Made by a program: the position numbers and the translations under genes
Assembly: GCA_018376445.1 (NCBI GenBank)
Contig: JAHABL010000012.1
Coordinates: 1-54,060, forward strand
Source of the DNA: Mycobacteriales bacterium
GTDB taxonomy: Bacteria; Actinomycetota; Actinomycetes; Mycobacteriales; Mycobacteriaceae
DNA length: 54,060 nt
Direction: 5' to 3'
Shown: positions 33,551 to 42,320 of the stretch, piece after piece
Position numbering within the stretch: the stretch's first letter is position 1
How the letters are laid out: each line of letters opens with the position of its first letter
The notes under the pieces: model-generated
The model's input: the letters and a program-made list of their open reading frames with translations, nothing else
What the model was told of the DNA's origin: nothing
The model's database searches: none

Positions 33551-33834
33551 GCATCGCCACCTCCAATCTCTCCAATCAATGCGGGTATTTGTTCAACCTC
33601 ATCCAACACAAAGCACTTGAACCCCAAATCCGTCAGCTGTTTCATTCGATAAAGCTGTAAGGCTCTTGGTTTCTTCTTTGGAGCCTTCACTTCGACAAAG
33701 GCTATTTTCCCATTTGGCATAAGAACCAATCTGTCAGGCACTCCCGACAGCCCTGGGGATACGAACTTAGGACAAATGCCTCCTCTTGCTTTTACCGCCT
33801 TAACCAGGGCCTGTTCCACTTGCTTTTCTCTCAT
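33547..33834 (-). CDS. VRR-NUC domain nuclease
   Basis: A 95-aa single-domain nuclease of the VRR-NUC (PD-(D/E)XK) type. The active site is visible as G-V-P-D-R-L, then F-V-E-V-K-A-P, then the Q-x-x-x-x-x-L helix. It probably cuts branched DNA with the overlapping SNF2 gene. ATG at 33834 overlaps the previous stop. Confidence 0.92.
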   Translation of the reverse strand: MREKQVEQALVKAVKARGGICPKFVSPGLSGVPDRLVLMPNGKIAFVEVKAPKKKPRALQLYRMKQLTDLGFKCFVLDEVEQIPALIGEIGGGDA

Positions 33835-34040
33835 AGCCACACCGTCATGTAGGCAAAGTAGGCATCACGCAGAACTTCCAGATAGCTCACATCAACATTC
33901 TGGTTCATCAGATATGCGAGCTGTTTTTCGTAAGACTTTTTCCAAGGATAGGTCACATCCTTTGAGGCAAAGTCGTAGAATGCATCAAAGTTGGCATTTC
34001 GTTTGCCAACGCCAATTTTCAACCATTGCTTAAATTTCAT
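33831..34040 (-). CDS. YozE-like (SAM-fold) small protein 1
   Basis: A 69-aa helical protein with the YozE-like pattern F-D-A-F-Y-D-F-A-S-K-D and Y-L-E-V-L-R-D-A-Y-F-A-Y. ATG at 34040 has AAGGAG ten bases upstream; the longer frame starts in the preceding gene. Function unknown; paralogous in look to the next upstream gene. Confidence 0.65.
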   Translation of the reverse strand: MKFKQWLKIGVGKRNANFDAFYDFASKDVTYPWKKSYEKQLAYLMNQNVDVSYLEVLRDAYFAYMTVWL

Positions 34041-34242
34041 TTTGTTTGTACTCCTTCCAACATTCCTCAAATGCCTCTAAGCAAGAATCACTCGCTTGAC
34101 TGCAAATGAGATATTTCCTGATATGGTCATGTCCACGTTGCTTAGGGAAGAAAAAGCTATCGTCTTTCATACTCCTAGCCAACGTCCCTTTTACTGTTGG
34201 ATCATCAATATAATTCCGTTTCATCCATGTAAAAAATTGCAT
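34030..34242 (-). CDS. YozE-like (SAM-fold) small protein 2
   Basis: A 70-aa protein starting M-Q-F-F-T-W-M-K-R-N-Y, with D-D-S-F-F-F-P and a C-terminal helix E-A-F-E-E-C-W-K-E-Y, the layout of the sterile-alpha-motif-like YozE family. GGAGG precedes the ATG. Role unknown, perhaps DNA or protein binding in replication. Confidence 0.75.
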   Translation of the reverse strand: MQFFTWMKRNYIDDPTVKGTLARSMKDDSFFFPKQRGHDHIRKYLICSQASDSCLEAFEECWKEYKQNEI

Positions 34243-34266
34243 GGCTAACTACCTCCATTCTTTGAT

Positions 34267-34363
34267 GGTGACAACACCGACACCCCCTGACATAGACTTT
34301 CTATAGGTTTAATTTTTTTACTCTCTAGAAAACTGTATGTAGGTAGGTGTCATAGGTGTCACC
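34267..34363. repeat. Imperfect 18-bp inverted repeat around an AT-rich core
   Basis: Arms GGTGACAACACCGACACC (34267-34284) and GGTGTCATAGGTGTCACC (34346-34363) are inverted repeats with 14 of 18 matches, separated by 61 bp that include a T-run and TCTAGAGAG-like sequence. This non-coding stretch lies directly after the primase-helicase gene. It is a candidate replication origin or primase-binding site. Confidence 0.6.
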
Positions 34364-34367
34364 CTCT

Positions 34368-36614
34368 CTAGTCATCAAGAAATTCAGATTTCACCCTTAA
34401 CCCCTTGATATATCGCCCTTTCTTATTACGGTGTCGGGCAAATCCAGCATTTTCGATAGCTGCATAAAAATCGGCACTGCTCCGAGTGTATTCACCGGTG
34501 CGCATACAAAAGGCACGATACTCCGAATAAACCTCGCCACTTTTTTCGACATACTCCGAGTCGGTTTCACAGCACTCTTCTAGGAAATGCCCCAACCAAT
34601 CGTTGGCCGCCTTATATTCCTCAATAGCCTCATTCACGACTCGTGGTACTGGCAATTTGTAATCAGCGGCAATCACTCTCTTCGCGCCCTCGAGTATCCA
34701 TTTCAGAACTGCCCCACCCGCATTTTCAAACAGATAGTCTGCATAATTCTTGACGTCCTTGTTACCCTCAATCGTGGCAAGGAACGGAATCACAATCAGC
34801 CGTCTCCACGTCCCTTTGTCAATGGCACCCACCTTGGGTAGATGATTGGTATAGAGCACCAACGTGTGGGTAGGGACGTATCTAAAGGGATCTTTGTATT
34901 TCTTCTCAGCAGCGATTTCATCAGTTGAGCAGAGTTGCTTGATGTTAGACGTGTTGAGTCGCATCCCTTCCTCAAGCTCGACTGCAATGAGTAGTCGCTT
35001 GCCTTTCGCTTCCGCCAACTCAGGTTTCACGTTTCTTCGAATTTGGCTGGTCAGGATATCAGCAGAGATACTCCCTGAATAATTACCGAGAACACGGCTG
35101 ATTACGTTCCAGAAAGTCGACTTCCCGTTTCTACCCTCGCCATAAGAAATGATGAGCGCCTCCACGTAAACCTTCCCAATCGCTGCAAGTCCTACGATCA
35201 TCTGGACGTAGTCAATTAACTCTTGGTCACCAACGAAAATGGTATTGAGCGCATCAAACCAAAGCTGTTCATTGTTAGAACTTGGATCACACTCTGTCTG
35301 CTTGGTGATGTAGTCCTCAGCCTTGTGGTCTTGAGTGTAACCTGTCCGTAAATCGTAGGTAGCAGATGGCGTGTTGAGCAGAAACTCGTTCACATCAAGA
35401 ATACGTTGTTCGATTTCAAGCATTGGTCGAGCGACCTTTAGCGCTGACGATAAGTATTTGTCATCACGCCTCTTCACTGCGTATTTCTTGTAAGCCTGCG
35501 CGGACTCAAACAATTCATAAGAATGAGCCTGTTCCTTGTTGAACATCGGCACTGCTTTCTTTGGTCCAACAGAAGCAAGAATGGCAAATGCCCCATTCTT
35601 CACCATTTCTTGAGTTTGCTTAGCAATTGCAGTCTCGGCTTCCTCAAGTTGTCGCTCCGTCAATGCTTGAGCCACTGCCTGTGATTTTGGAGCGGATTCT
35701 TCCCAGTAGGAGCCGTTGTAGACGATATAGTCGGTTGATGGTGAGTAACGTAACTTGCACTCATATTCACGTGCCAAGACAGTTGCTTGTCCCACGTCCG
35801 AGTAGTCGGTTGGTTCAAGTTCGGTATCTTTGTTGTACTGCTCGGGCGGAATGTACCCTTCTTGCTGTTTAACTTTTTTGCCAAAGCGAACGGCTGAGTT
35901 CCAGATTGACTTTAGCTCCTCATCAGGAAGTGGCGGGTTACATTTCTCCGCTTGCTCGAGAAAGAGGTGATAGGTCTCTTCCTTTGCCCCATAACGCTTG
36001 ATGAGCTTGCCAGCGATGTGGCTCATGGTCGAATTTCGAGAACCCTCACCAATCTCCGACAATCGGCTCTCCCAATCGGCAAATAAATCCTCTGAAAGCA
36101 CGTCAGTAACGCGTTTCGAGCCTTCGTAGATTTCGACCTCTGAGTTGGAAGTTCCGAAAAGCAGTCTTGCTGCATCCATCGCATTGTCGTCAAAGTAAGG
36201 AAACGCCTCGTTGATTTGTTGCTTCAAATTGACATATTCGTCCTTGTCTGCAACTGTCTCAATTGGGAAATAGACGTGAAACCTTGGACGAGCTGTCTTA
36301 TCTCCTTTGACCTTGTTGTGATTCCGAGAGTAGCTGACCGCAAAAGCAACATCTGGAAACTGCATCGCCACATCAAGGGAAGTCACCCAATCAGATGGGT
36401 TCTCCGAATGGTGATTGTCGCAATCGAGTGGAATCACATCGGATTGGATGAAGTTGTCTCCTTTGCGATAATTGTTCTGGTATTCCGCAGTGACGTGGTC
36501 AAACTGAACTGCTTGTTGGAAACTCGCCTTGTCAGTGATCATATGCTTAGTTGGGAACACACTATTCTTGGAGTTGCCGACTGTGTTAGCCGTATAAAGC
36601 GCAAAATTAATCAT
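34368..36614 (-). CDS. Phage primase-helicase (D5/P4 family)
   Basis: A 748-aa replication protein. The N-terminus (residues 1-230) is a DUF5906-associated primase-like and PriCT region (P-D-E-E-L-K-S-I-W at about 225). The C-terminal superfamily 3 helicase has Walker A G-E-G-R-N-G-K-S-T near residue 490, an acidic Walker B in L-I-A-V-E-L-E-E, and motif C in L-V-L-Y-T-N-H-L. It unwinds the origin and primes synthesis for the phage polymerase. Confidence 0.93.
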   Translation of the reverse strand: MINFALYTANTVGNSKNSVFPTKHMITDKASFQQAVQFDHVTAEYQNNYRKGDNFIQSDVIPLDCDNHHSENPSDWVTSLDVAMQFPDVAFAVSYSRNHNKVKGDKTARPRFHVYFPIETVADKDEYVNLKQQINEAFPYFDDNAMDAARLLFGTSNSEVEIYEGSKRVTDVLSEDLFADWESRLSEIGEGSRNSTMSHIAGKLIKRYGAKEETYHLFLEQAEKCNPPLPDEELKSIWNSAVRFGKKVKQQEGYIPPEQYNKDTELEPTDYSDVGQATVLAREYECKLRYSPSTDYIVYNGSYWEESAPKSQAVAQALTERQLEEAETAIAKQTQEMVKNGAFAILASVGPKKAVPMFNKEQAHSYELFESAQAYKKYAVKRRDDKYLSSALKVARPMLEIEQRILDVNEFLLNTPSATYDLRTGYTQDHKAEDYITKQTECDPSSNNEQLWFDALNTIFVGDQELIDYVQMIVGLAAIGKVYVEALIISYGEGRNGKSTFWNVISRVLGNYSGSISADILTSQIRRNVKPELAEAKGKRLLIAVELEEGMRLNTSNIKQLCSTDEIAAEKKYKDPFRYVPTHTLVLYTNHLPKVGAIDKGTWRRLIVIPFLATIEGNKDVKNYADYLFENAGGAVLKWILEGAKRVIAADYKLPVPRVVNEAIEEYKAANDWLGHFLEECCETDSEYVEKSGEVYSEYRAFCMRTGEYTRSSADFYAAIENAGFARHRNKKGRYIKGLRVKSEFLDD

Positions 36615-36951
36615 GGAAAACCTCCTTCATCTCCTCGTCAAAATAACGGATATGCTTCCCCCACCACTGGGCTTGTTCGAGTTCAATCGCCATGCCCTTT
36701 GATAGGCGATTGCCAATTACCCAGACCTCCTCACATTTCCCAAGGAGAACTAAGTCCATGTGGATAGCCAGGTCACGCTCAGTGGTTTCATCCATGAACT
36801 GCGGGTACATCAGATGTGGAGCTACTGGCATACAGTTGTGGTCTAAGGCATAACGGCAGTAACGCTTGGTCTTTTGGGTGTTGGCTAACTCATCGCCCGA
36901 GAATGCGGAGCAAATATAGACCATTGGTCGATAGTCAGAACGTTTAGGCAT
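36607..36951 (-). CDS. DUF4406 domain protein
   Basis: A 114-aa protein with a nucleoside-deoxyribosyltransferase-like fold: M-V-Y-I-C-S-A-F-S-G-D near the start and W-V-I-G-N-R-L-S-K-G-M near the end. It may act on nucleotides, but no phage function is established. The start at 36951 has AGGAGG upstream and overlaps the zinc-ribbon gene. Confidence 0.85.
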   Translation of the reverse strand: MPKRSDYRPMVYICSAFSGDELANTQKTKRYCRYALDHNCMPVAPHLMYPQFMDETTERDLAIHMDLVLLGKCEEVWVIGNRLSKGMAIELEQAQWWGKHIRYFDEEMKEVFHD

Positions 36952-37156
36952 TGAGCTCTTCCTCCTGAATCTTTCGACTGCAGTCAGCACAGCAAACTAC
37001 CGTGCTAAACAAATCAGAATCACCGTCTTTCAAGACTTCCGACAAGTCCACTTGCACTTCAACTCCACACTTCGGACAGGTACAGAATGCGTTCTCATCA
37101 GTAATCTCAATGGTCAATTCAGCCACATCACTCATTTTTTCTTTCACATAAAACAT
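36944..37156 (-). CDS. Small zinc-ribbon protein
   Basis: A 70-aa protein with F-C-T-C-P-K-C-G and V-V-C-C-A-D-C as the two halves of a zinc ribbon, 28 residues apart. AGGAGG precedes the ATG. Probably a nucleic-acid-binding accessory in the replication block; function unknown. Confidence 0.7.
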   Translation of the reverse strand: MFYVKEKMSDVAELTIEITDENAFCTCPKCGVEVQVDLSEVLKDGDSDLFSTVVCCADCSRKIQEEELNA

Positions 37157-37160
37157 AGGT

Positions 37161-37829
37161 CTAATCCTCCTTAAATTTCTTCATGTAATACCATTCCAAC
37201 TTCTGCTTACGCTCGTGATAGTCAGGAACGGAAAGTAATAACCCGGTGTCGATACGTTGTAGGATATCGAGTTGTTCACGCTCTTTATCCGTCAGAAACG
37301 GACGAATACTTGACTCCTCTTTTGGAATGTCGTGTTTCAGCTTGTACTCCTTGGCAGTCATCCCTGTCACGATTTTATTGAGCATGTTAGCCTCATTGCT
37401 ATAGTGATGGGGCTTTGGATTGTCATGGAGTAAAGTAATGTTCTCCGTGAGAATCGGATACTCCATGCGCAAGGTCACGAGATGCTTAATGGTTGCCTCC
37501 ATCTCGTTGAAACGCTTGATGTAGAGTTCCTTGAACTTCATAGCCTTCTTACCGGTATAGCCCATTACCAACATCGTGAATCCATCTCTTGTAAGGAAGT
37601 ACACAGGACGTTTCTGTCCTTGAGCATCCGTATAAGACCCGCGTCCAAAATTGGACTCGGCGAATTCACGGCTTAAACCTGAATGTTCATCGGTGATTTT
37701 GCGGATGTCACGTAAGACGTGCTGATGTAGTTTTCCGAAAAACTCAGCAACAAACAAACTGTCAACTCGAGCTGTGTCATGCGAGTCAGCAAAGATGCCA
37801 AACTCGTCTTTAGGGATTAATTCTTTCAT
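37161..37829 (-). CDS. Rha family phage regulatory protein
   Basis: A 222-aa protein. Residues 15-115 match the Rha (pRha) domain: D-S-L-F-V-A-E-F-F-G-K-L-H-Q-H-V-L-R-D-I, then F-L-T-R-D-G-F-T-M-L-V-M-G-Y-T-G-K-K-A. Rha in phi80/P22 type phages interferes with growth in IHF-deficient hosts and is a regulator. The C-terminal 90 residues are a helical domain of the kind fused to Rha and antirepressors. The gene follows copy B of the 40-bp element. Confidence 0.88.
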   Translation of the reverse strand: MKELIPKDEFGIFADSHDTARVDSLFVAEFFGKLHQHVLRDIRKITDEHSGLSREFAESNFGRGSYTDAQGQKRPVYFLTRDGFTMLVMGYTGKKAMKFKELYIKRFNEMEATIKHLVTLRMEYPILTENITLLHDNPKPHHYSNEANMLNKIVTGMTAKEYKLKHDIPKEESSIRPFLTDKEREQLDILQRIDTGLLLSVPDYHERKQKLEWYYMKKFKED

Positions 37830-37882
37830 GGCTATTCGCCTCCTGTAATTGAATTTTCAGGAGGGGTTTCTAACCCTTCCTA

Positions 37883-37922
37883 AGTTACAGGCGTCGAAAA
37901 TCGCCAAAAGTAAACCCTAACT
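37883..37922 (-). promoter_or_regulatory. 40-bp bipartite element, copy B
   Basis: Same 40-bp block as 7552-7591; the only change in the bipartite core is the variable triplet. It is followed on the minus strand by a hairpin (GGAAGGGTT with AACCCCTCC) and then the AGGAGG and ATG of the Rha gene. It lies in a 184-bp non-coding gap after the polymerase gene. Confidence 0.8.
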
Positions 37923-38013
37923 TGAAAAAACTTCAAAAAAATATTTGGGAGCATCTCAAATTCCACAATTTCGGTGAGCGAAAACCAACATTTTTGATGA
38001 GCGTTTTGATCGA

Positions 38014-39951
38014 CTAATCTTTTTGGTAAAAATCACACTCGTATCCGTCCGCATTGAGCAACAATCCCTTAGCCCAATTCGGCGTTTGAGACATGATTGA
38101 ATTGACTTCTTCAACAGTTACTTCTTTGGGGACTTCGATAATCACCTCATCATGCACGTGTCCGACAATGCGATAATCCTTCAAGTTCTGCATGGCAAAA
38201 CACAAAATATCCCGCGCCATGGCTTGCACGATGTTTTCGACAAACTTAGGTCCATAGCTTTCTAGGCGTTCCCATTTCTTGGTTGTACCAACACCTTCAT
38301 AGGTCACTGCCGCACCACCGAAACGGTTCTGCCCAATCCGCGGTTTGACATAAGCCAAACGTCGACCTGACAACAGCTGGATGAACATAAAGCCTGATTT
38401 GTACTCAAACGTAATCCCATGAGTTTCAGTCTTAGCACCAACACTCACGCAACCCTTAGCCGCCGAATCAATATCCCACCACAATTTGGTTATCGCAGGA
38501 TTCGTCTCACGCCATGAAGCCACAAGCGGTTGGAGTTCATCTTCTGTTAATCCCATATTGAGTGCGCCCATAGCGGTCAATGCGCCAACTGAACCACCAT
38601 AACCAAGTGCAAGTTCGGCAATCTTTCCTTTTTGCCGCAAATGTCCATTCACACCGTGCTTTTCAACTGGCACACCAAACATCTGAGACGCTGACGCACA
38701 GTAAATATCCCCGCCATTCCTGAATACTTCTTTACGCCATTTCTCACCCGCTAACCACGCAATGACTCGTGCCTCAATAGCTGAAAAGTCCGACACAATA
38801 AACTTCATTCCTGGTTTAGGGATAAAAGCTGTCCTGATGAGCTCAGAGAGAACTTCCGGGACATTGTCGTAAAGAAGAGCTAATAGCTCGTATTCTCCGT
38901 TTCTGACCAATTCACGCGCCTCAGCTAAATCGCTCATGTGGTTCTGTGGCAAGTTTTGAAGTTGGATGCCACGACCGGCAAATCGTCCTGTTCGGTTAGC
39001 ACCATAAAATTGAAAAAGTCCACGAGCTCGATTATCTAAACAAGCATAATTTTGCATCGCCTGATACTTACGCACGGATGACTTGGCGAGCTGCTGCCTT
39101 AAGAGCAAGACTTCCTTCAGCTTGTCATCATTCGTTTGTTCAATTAATTCTTTAACCGCAGCTTTACCCAGTGATTCCACTTCAAGCCCATGTTGCGAAA
39201 GCCAAGAGCGCATCTGAAGAACCGAGTTAGGATTTTCAAGCCCCGTCAACTTCTTTAACTGCTCATTGATTTCATTCTTCGATACTTCATCAAGATTCAC
39301 AGCCGAGTCAGCCAAGATCATATCGATTTCAATTCCTCGGTCATTGATTTCTTGGTCCAGCCAGTACTCCTCCCAGATTTCCTGCGTCACCGGAAAATTT
39401 GACAACTTTTGCTGGATAGCAACTTCCACCTCGACATCACGAATGTTGTAAGCAACAAAGTCTCGCCACTTATCTAGGGAATGACGTGACAAATTCCTAG
39501 TCCTGCCTTGGTTTACCTTGGTCGCATTACAGGGCATACAAAAGTAACGAACTAAGTCTTTTCCCTCAGATAGTTTCTGCTTATCCAAACCAAGAACCGC
39601 GCCAACGCCGGCAAGCGATAATGGCAATCCTAAAGTCGCAGCCCAAACCATGGTGCAGTGCCAACCTCGGGGATTGAGAAAGCCGTTTAGTCCCAGAAAA
39701 CGTGATAAGCAAACTCGCTCAAAATTCGCATTGAAGGCGTGTTTAATCACGGTTTCGTCCGATAAGGATTTGATGACGTCTTCTGGTATCGTTTCTCCCT
39801 GAGCCAAATCAACCACTTCAACTGGCTGACCATCAACGCTATAGGCGAATAATAAAATCTCAAAGTCTGAGCTTTCGCTGTATTTATAGGCACCACATTT
39901 TGAGATGTTGGCACTCGAAAACGACTCGATATCGATTGATAAATGTTTCAA
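38014..39951 (-). CDS. Family A DNA polymerase
   Basis: A 645-aa replicative polymerase. The 3'-5' exonuclease domain has L-S-I-D-I-E-S-F at the start and N-A-N-F-E near residue 90. The polymerase domain has motif A V-S-D-F-S-A-I-E-A-R near residue 375, motif B with R-x-K-G-K-I-A-E-L-A-L-G-Y-G-G, and motif C V-G-H-V-H-D-E-V-I-I-E near residue 600. The start is TTG at 39951 with GGAGG seven bases upstream. Confidence 0.95.
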   Translation of the reverse strand: MKHLSIDIESFSSANISKCGAYKYSESSDFEILLFAYSVDGQPVEVVDLAQGETIPEDVIKSLSDETVIKHAFNANFERVCLSRFLGLNGFLNPRGWHCTMVWAATLGLPLSLAGVGAVLGLDKQKLSEGKDLVRYFCMPCNATKVNQGRTRNLSRHSLDKWRDFVAYNIRDVEVEVAIQQKLSNFPVTQEIWEEYWLDQEINDRGIEIDMILADSAVNLDEVSKNEINEQLKKLTGLENPNSVLQMRSWLSQHGLEVESLGKAAVKELIEQTNDDKLKEVLLLRQQLAKSSVRKYQAMQNYACLDNRARGLFQFYGANRTGRFAGRGIQLQNLPQNHMSDLAEARELVRNGEYELLALLYDNVPEVLSELIRTAFIPKPGMKFIVSDFSAIEARVIAWLAGEKWRKEVFRNGGDIYCASASQMFGVPVEKHGVNGHLRQKGKIAELALGYGGSVGALTAMGALNMGLTEDELQPLVASWRETNPAITKLWWDIDSAAKGCVSVGAKTETHGITFEYKSGFMFIQLLSGRRLAYVKPRIGQNRFGGAAVTYEGVGTTKKWERLESYGPKFVENIVQAMARDILCFAMQNLKDYRIVGHVHDEVIIEVPKEVTVEEVNSIMSQTPNWAKGLLLNADGYECDFYQKD

Positions 39952-40010
39952 TTCAATTCCTCCAATCAAAACAGACGACGGGAGATATCTCCCATCGCCC
40001 TTAAATGTTC

Positions 40011-40559
40011 TTATGCTAAGAAGTCATCATCCGCCAAGGTTTCAAACTCATCTGACGCCGAGGTTTGACCACCAAGTGGCTCGCCATCATGGACGAATTG
40101 AATGTTGCCTAATCCTGCTGCTACACCTTTATTCCCATTCGAGTTGAAGGCGTAGAAGTTAATTGATACGCGAGCGTAGCATCCGCTATAAACCTGTGAA
40201 CGTTCAAGAATTGGCTGCACACGTTGGTCCACGATTTGTGGTGGGGTCGTTGAGTTAGCGTTGATAAAGTAATGCCCTTTGTAGGCTTCGTCATCACGTT
40301 CGATATCCCCGTCACGAAGTGGAAGTTTGATAGCCGCCTTATTTGGCTTCTTGCCACCAAACTTAGCGATACCTTCTTCAATTGCTGCATCAATAGCTTT
40401 CTCAATCGCATCAATCGTTTTCTTATCGGTTTTCGGGATCAAGACAGCTGTTGAGTATTTCTCGGCTCCCCCATTGATTGAGACCGGCTCCCAACCGTGG
40501 AAGTAAGAAAGACGAGTATTTGTACCTGTGATTACTTTGGTTTTGTTAATGTTTGCCAT
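40011..40559 (-). CDS. DUF2815 protein (single-strand DNA-binding type)
   Basis: A 182-aa protein of the DUF2815 family, which is predicted to be an OB-fold single-strand DNA-binding protein like T7 gp2.5. It contains T-R-L-S-Y-F-H-G-W-E-P, V-L-I-P-K-T-D, and the acidic tail D-E-F-E-T-L-A-D-D-D-F-L typical of SSB-like proteins. It lies between polymerase and DUF2800 genes, where it would coat template strands. Confidence 0.87.
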   Translation of the reverse strand: MANINKTKVITGTNTRLSYFHGWEPVSINGGAEKYSTAVLIPKTDKKTIDAIEKAIDAAIEEGIAKFGGKKPNKAAIKLPLRDGDIERDDEAYKGHYFINANSTTPPQIVDQRVQPILERSQVYSGCYARVSINFYAFNSNGNKGVAAGLGNIQFVHDGEPLGGQTSASDEFETLADDDFLA

Positions 40560-40560
40560 G

Positions 40561-41703
40561 TTATTGGTCCTCCGCTAAATTATTGAATTCATCGTTTACG
40601 TTGTTGATTTTTACCGCTTGACGTTTATCGTCATTGGTAACAAGAGTGAGTTTGCAAGGTGGCTTGACAATATAGTCACTCAGCAGCTCATCAAACTTGG
40701 CTTTCCCAAGCGCTTTTGTCATAGCCGTTACACCAAGGAGCTTCTTATCATAAGGGTCATATCCTGCTTTGATGACGGCTGCCGCTACATCATTATCATT
40801 GGAATACTTACGAGTTGATCGTCCTTCTACCAATTTGTGGTTAGCCCACTGTTTTCCAGATAGAGCTAATTGAAGCGCGTATTCCTTGATGTCGTTGCTC
40901 CATGAAATCAAGTCATCGACCTTTTCGAGAATTTCCTCAATTTCATCATCTTCGAGCAATTCCGGTTTCTGGAACTCGTACTTAGACAATTCAAGATTCT
41001 GTTCGGCACGAGCACGGCAACTGTTCTTAGCCGGGCAGAAACCGCACCACTTACCACATTGATATTCCCCCTCGCCCTTAAACGCTAACTGGGCTGCTGG
41101 CACTAGAATTTCATCGGCCCACTGAAGCAAATCATCTTTTGATAACGTATAGGTGCTGACGTTTTCTCGTCTCGGTTGAAAAATAGTCATCTTGACTTCT
41201 TGAATGTCGTAGATACCGTCAAACAGCTCCAACGCACCGAGGGCATAACACATCATCTGTGGGTTCTGATACGCATCGACTAAAATCCCTAAACCATATT
41301 TCATGTCGATTACCGATAATGTTCCATCGGCAATCACTAGGCAGTCGCCCGTACCAAAGCCGTCAGGAACAAACCTTGAGAAATCTAGTCGCTGCTCAAC
41401 AATTACGATTGGGTCAGCAGTCGTTTGTCGTGCTTTCGCGACTTCTTCCATAACAAAGGTGACATAACTTTCGGCGCACTGCTCCATTTCTTCGTCATAG
41501 AACTCGAGGCTTGGGGTTGGATCTTCTACATCGTCACCCAGTAACTTATGGAGTTTGTATTCACAAAGCGTATGGGCATCAGTCCCCTGCCTCGCAAAGT
41601 CGCTAGTCTTATTTTCAAATTGCTCGCTTAGTCGCACGCTAGGCGGACAGTGAATCCACCTGTTGCTTGACGAAGCAGAAAGCAAAGCATGTTGTGTCGG
41701 CAT
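40561..41703 (-). CDS. DUF2800 protein (Cas4-like PD-(D/E)XK nuclease)
   Basis: A 380-aa protein with S-S-S-N-R-W-I-H-C-P-P-S at the start, the nuclease core G-T-D-A-H, V-I-D-M-K-Y-G and a C-terminal iron-sulfur or zinc cysteine set C-G-K-W-C-G-F-C-P-A-K ... C. This is the DUF2800/Cas4-RecB group, likely a 5'-3' exonuclease in phage recombination, paired with the DUF2815 protein. Confidence 0.88.
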   Translation of the reverse strand: MPTQHALLSASSSNRWIHCPPSVRLSEQFENKTSDFARQGTDAHTLCEYKLHKLLGDDVEDPTPSLEFYDEEMEQCAESYVTFVMEEVAKARQTTADPIVIVEQRLDFSRFVPDGFGTGDCLVIADGTLSVIDMKYGLGILVDAYQNPQMMCYALGALELFDGIYDIQEVKMTIFQPRRENVSTYTLSKDDLLQWADEILVPAAQLAFKGEGEYQCGKWCGFCPAKNSCRARAEQNLELSKYEFQKPELLEDDEIEEILEKVDDLISWSNDIKEYALQLALSGKQWANHKLVEGRSTRKYSNDNDVAAAVIKAGYDPYDKKLLGVTAMTKALGKAKFDELLSDYIVKPPCKLTLVTNDDKRQAVKINNVNDEFNNLAEDQ

Positions 41704-42017
41704 TACAATCCCTCCGCTTCTGCTATTAAAGCTAGATAACTTTCAGGCTGAATCTCGCTCAAACGACTAGCACCAAACTTCTCGATGAGCGCTTTGACTT
41801 CGGCCGATTTCCCCTCTTGGGATTTCCGTGCCAACAAGCCACGTACTTCCTCGAGTGTTGGTTGTTTCACCTCTTCCACTTGAGGCTCTGGCTCAGTCTT
41901 TGGGCCTTGCGTTGGTTCAGGTTCACCTGATTGCATCGCTTCCGCCAACTCACAAAGGCTATCAGCTAATGCCTGTACATCCTCGGTGACTTGTAACACT
42001 AATTTCATTCGACTCAT
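41703..42017 (-). CDS. Small acidic phage protein of the replication operon
   Basis: A 104-aa protein: N-terminal helix, Pro/Glu-rich linker (E-P-E-P-T-Q-G-P-K-T-E-P-E-P) and a C-terminal helical domain L-E-E-V-R-G-L-L-A-R-K-S ... L-I-E-K-F-G-A-S-R-L-S-E-I. Related proteins precede DUF2800 in many Firmicutes phages; function unknown. It overlaps the DUF2800 start by 1 nt. The start at 42017 has GGGGCG upstream. Confidence 0.75.
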   Translation of the reverse strand: MSRMKLVLQVTEDVQALADSLCELAEAMQSGEPEPTQGPKTEPEPQVEEVKQPTLEEVRGLLARKSQEGKSAEVKALIEKFGASRLSEIQPESYLALIAEAEGL

Positions 42018-42021
42018 GTTT

Positions 42022-42219
42022 CTACGCCCCTTTCTTGATTTCATGAATCTCGACCGACTCAATGGATTGTCCCGGTGTTAAGACAAGAATTTCCATATTC
42101 TCGCCAAACAACCACTCAACTAACTTACGTGGCAGGTTGCGGACACCACCTTGAAGCACAGTCTCCTTGTTACCATCTTCATCCGTCACACGAATGCAAA
42201 CACGATGTTTTAATTCCAT
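42022..42219 (-). CDS. Small protein, 65 aa, first gene after element C
   Basis: A 65-aa protein starting MELKHRVCIRVTDEDGN, with a beta-rich middle. ATG at 42219 has AGGAGG seven to eight bases upstream; the frame to 42315 would run through the 40-bp element and is not used. Function unknown. It heads the replication operon behind copy C of the repeated element. Confidence 0.7.
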   Translation of the reverse strand: MELKHRVCIRVTDEDGNKETVLQGGVRNLPRKLVEWLFGENMEILVLTPGQSIESVEIHEIKKGA

Positions 42220-42270
42220 TTCGCGTTTCCTCCTTAATTTGATTTTTTGTATGAGGCTTACCCCCTTACA

Positions 42271-42310
42271 AATGACAGGCGTCGAAAATCGGAAAAAGTA
42301 AACCCTAACT
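42271..42310 (-). promoter_or_regulatory. 40-bp bipartite element, copy C
   Basis: Third copy of the block seen at 7552-7591 and 37883-37922; it differs in the variable triplet and in the last bases (TGTCATT instead of TGTAACT). It lies between the sigma-like gene and the replication operon. Confidence 0.8.
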
Positions 42311-42320
42311 TTCAAAAAAT

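Noticed and set aside
7552..42310. Three-copy 40-bp element as a CRISPR array
   Set aside because: Copies are 4-30 kb apart in separate leaders, with no spacers.
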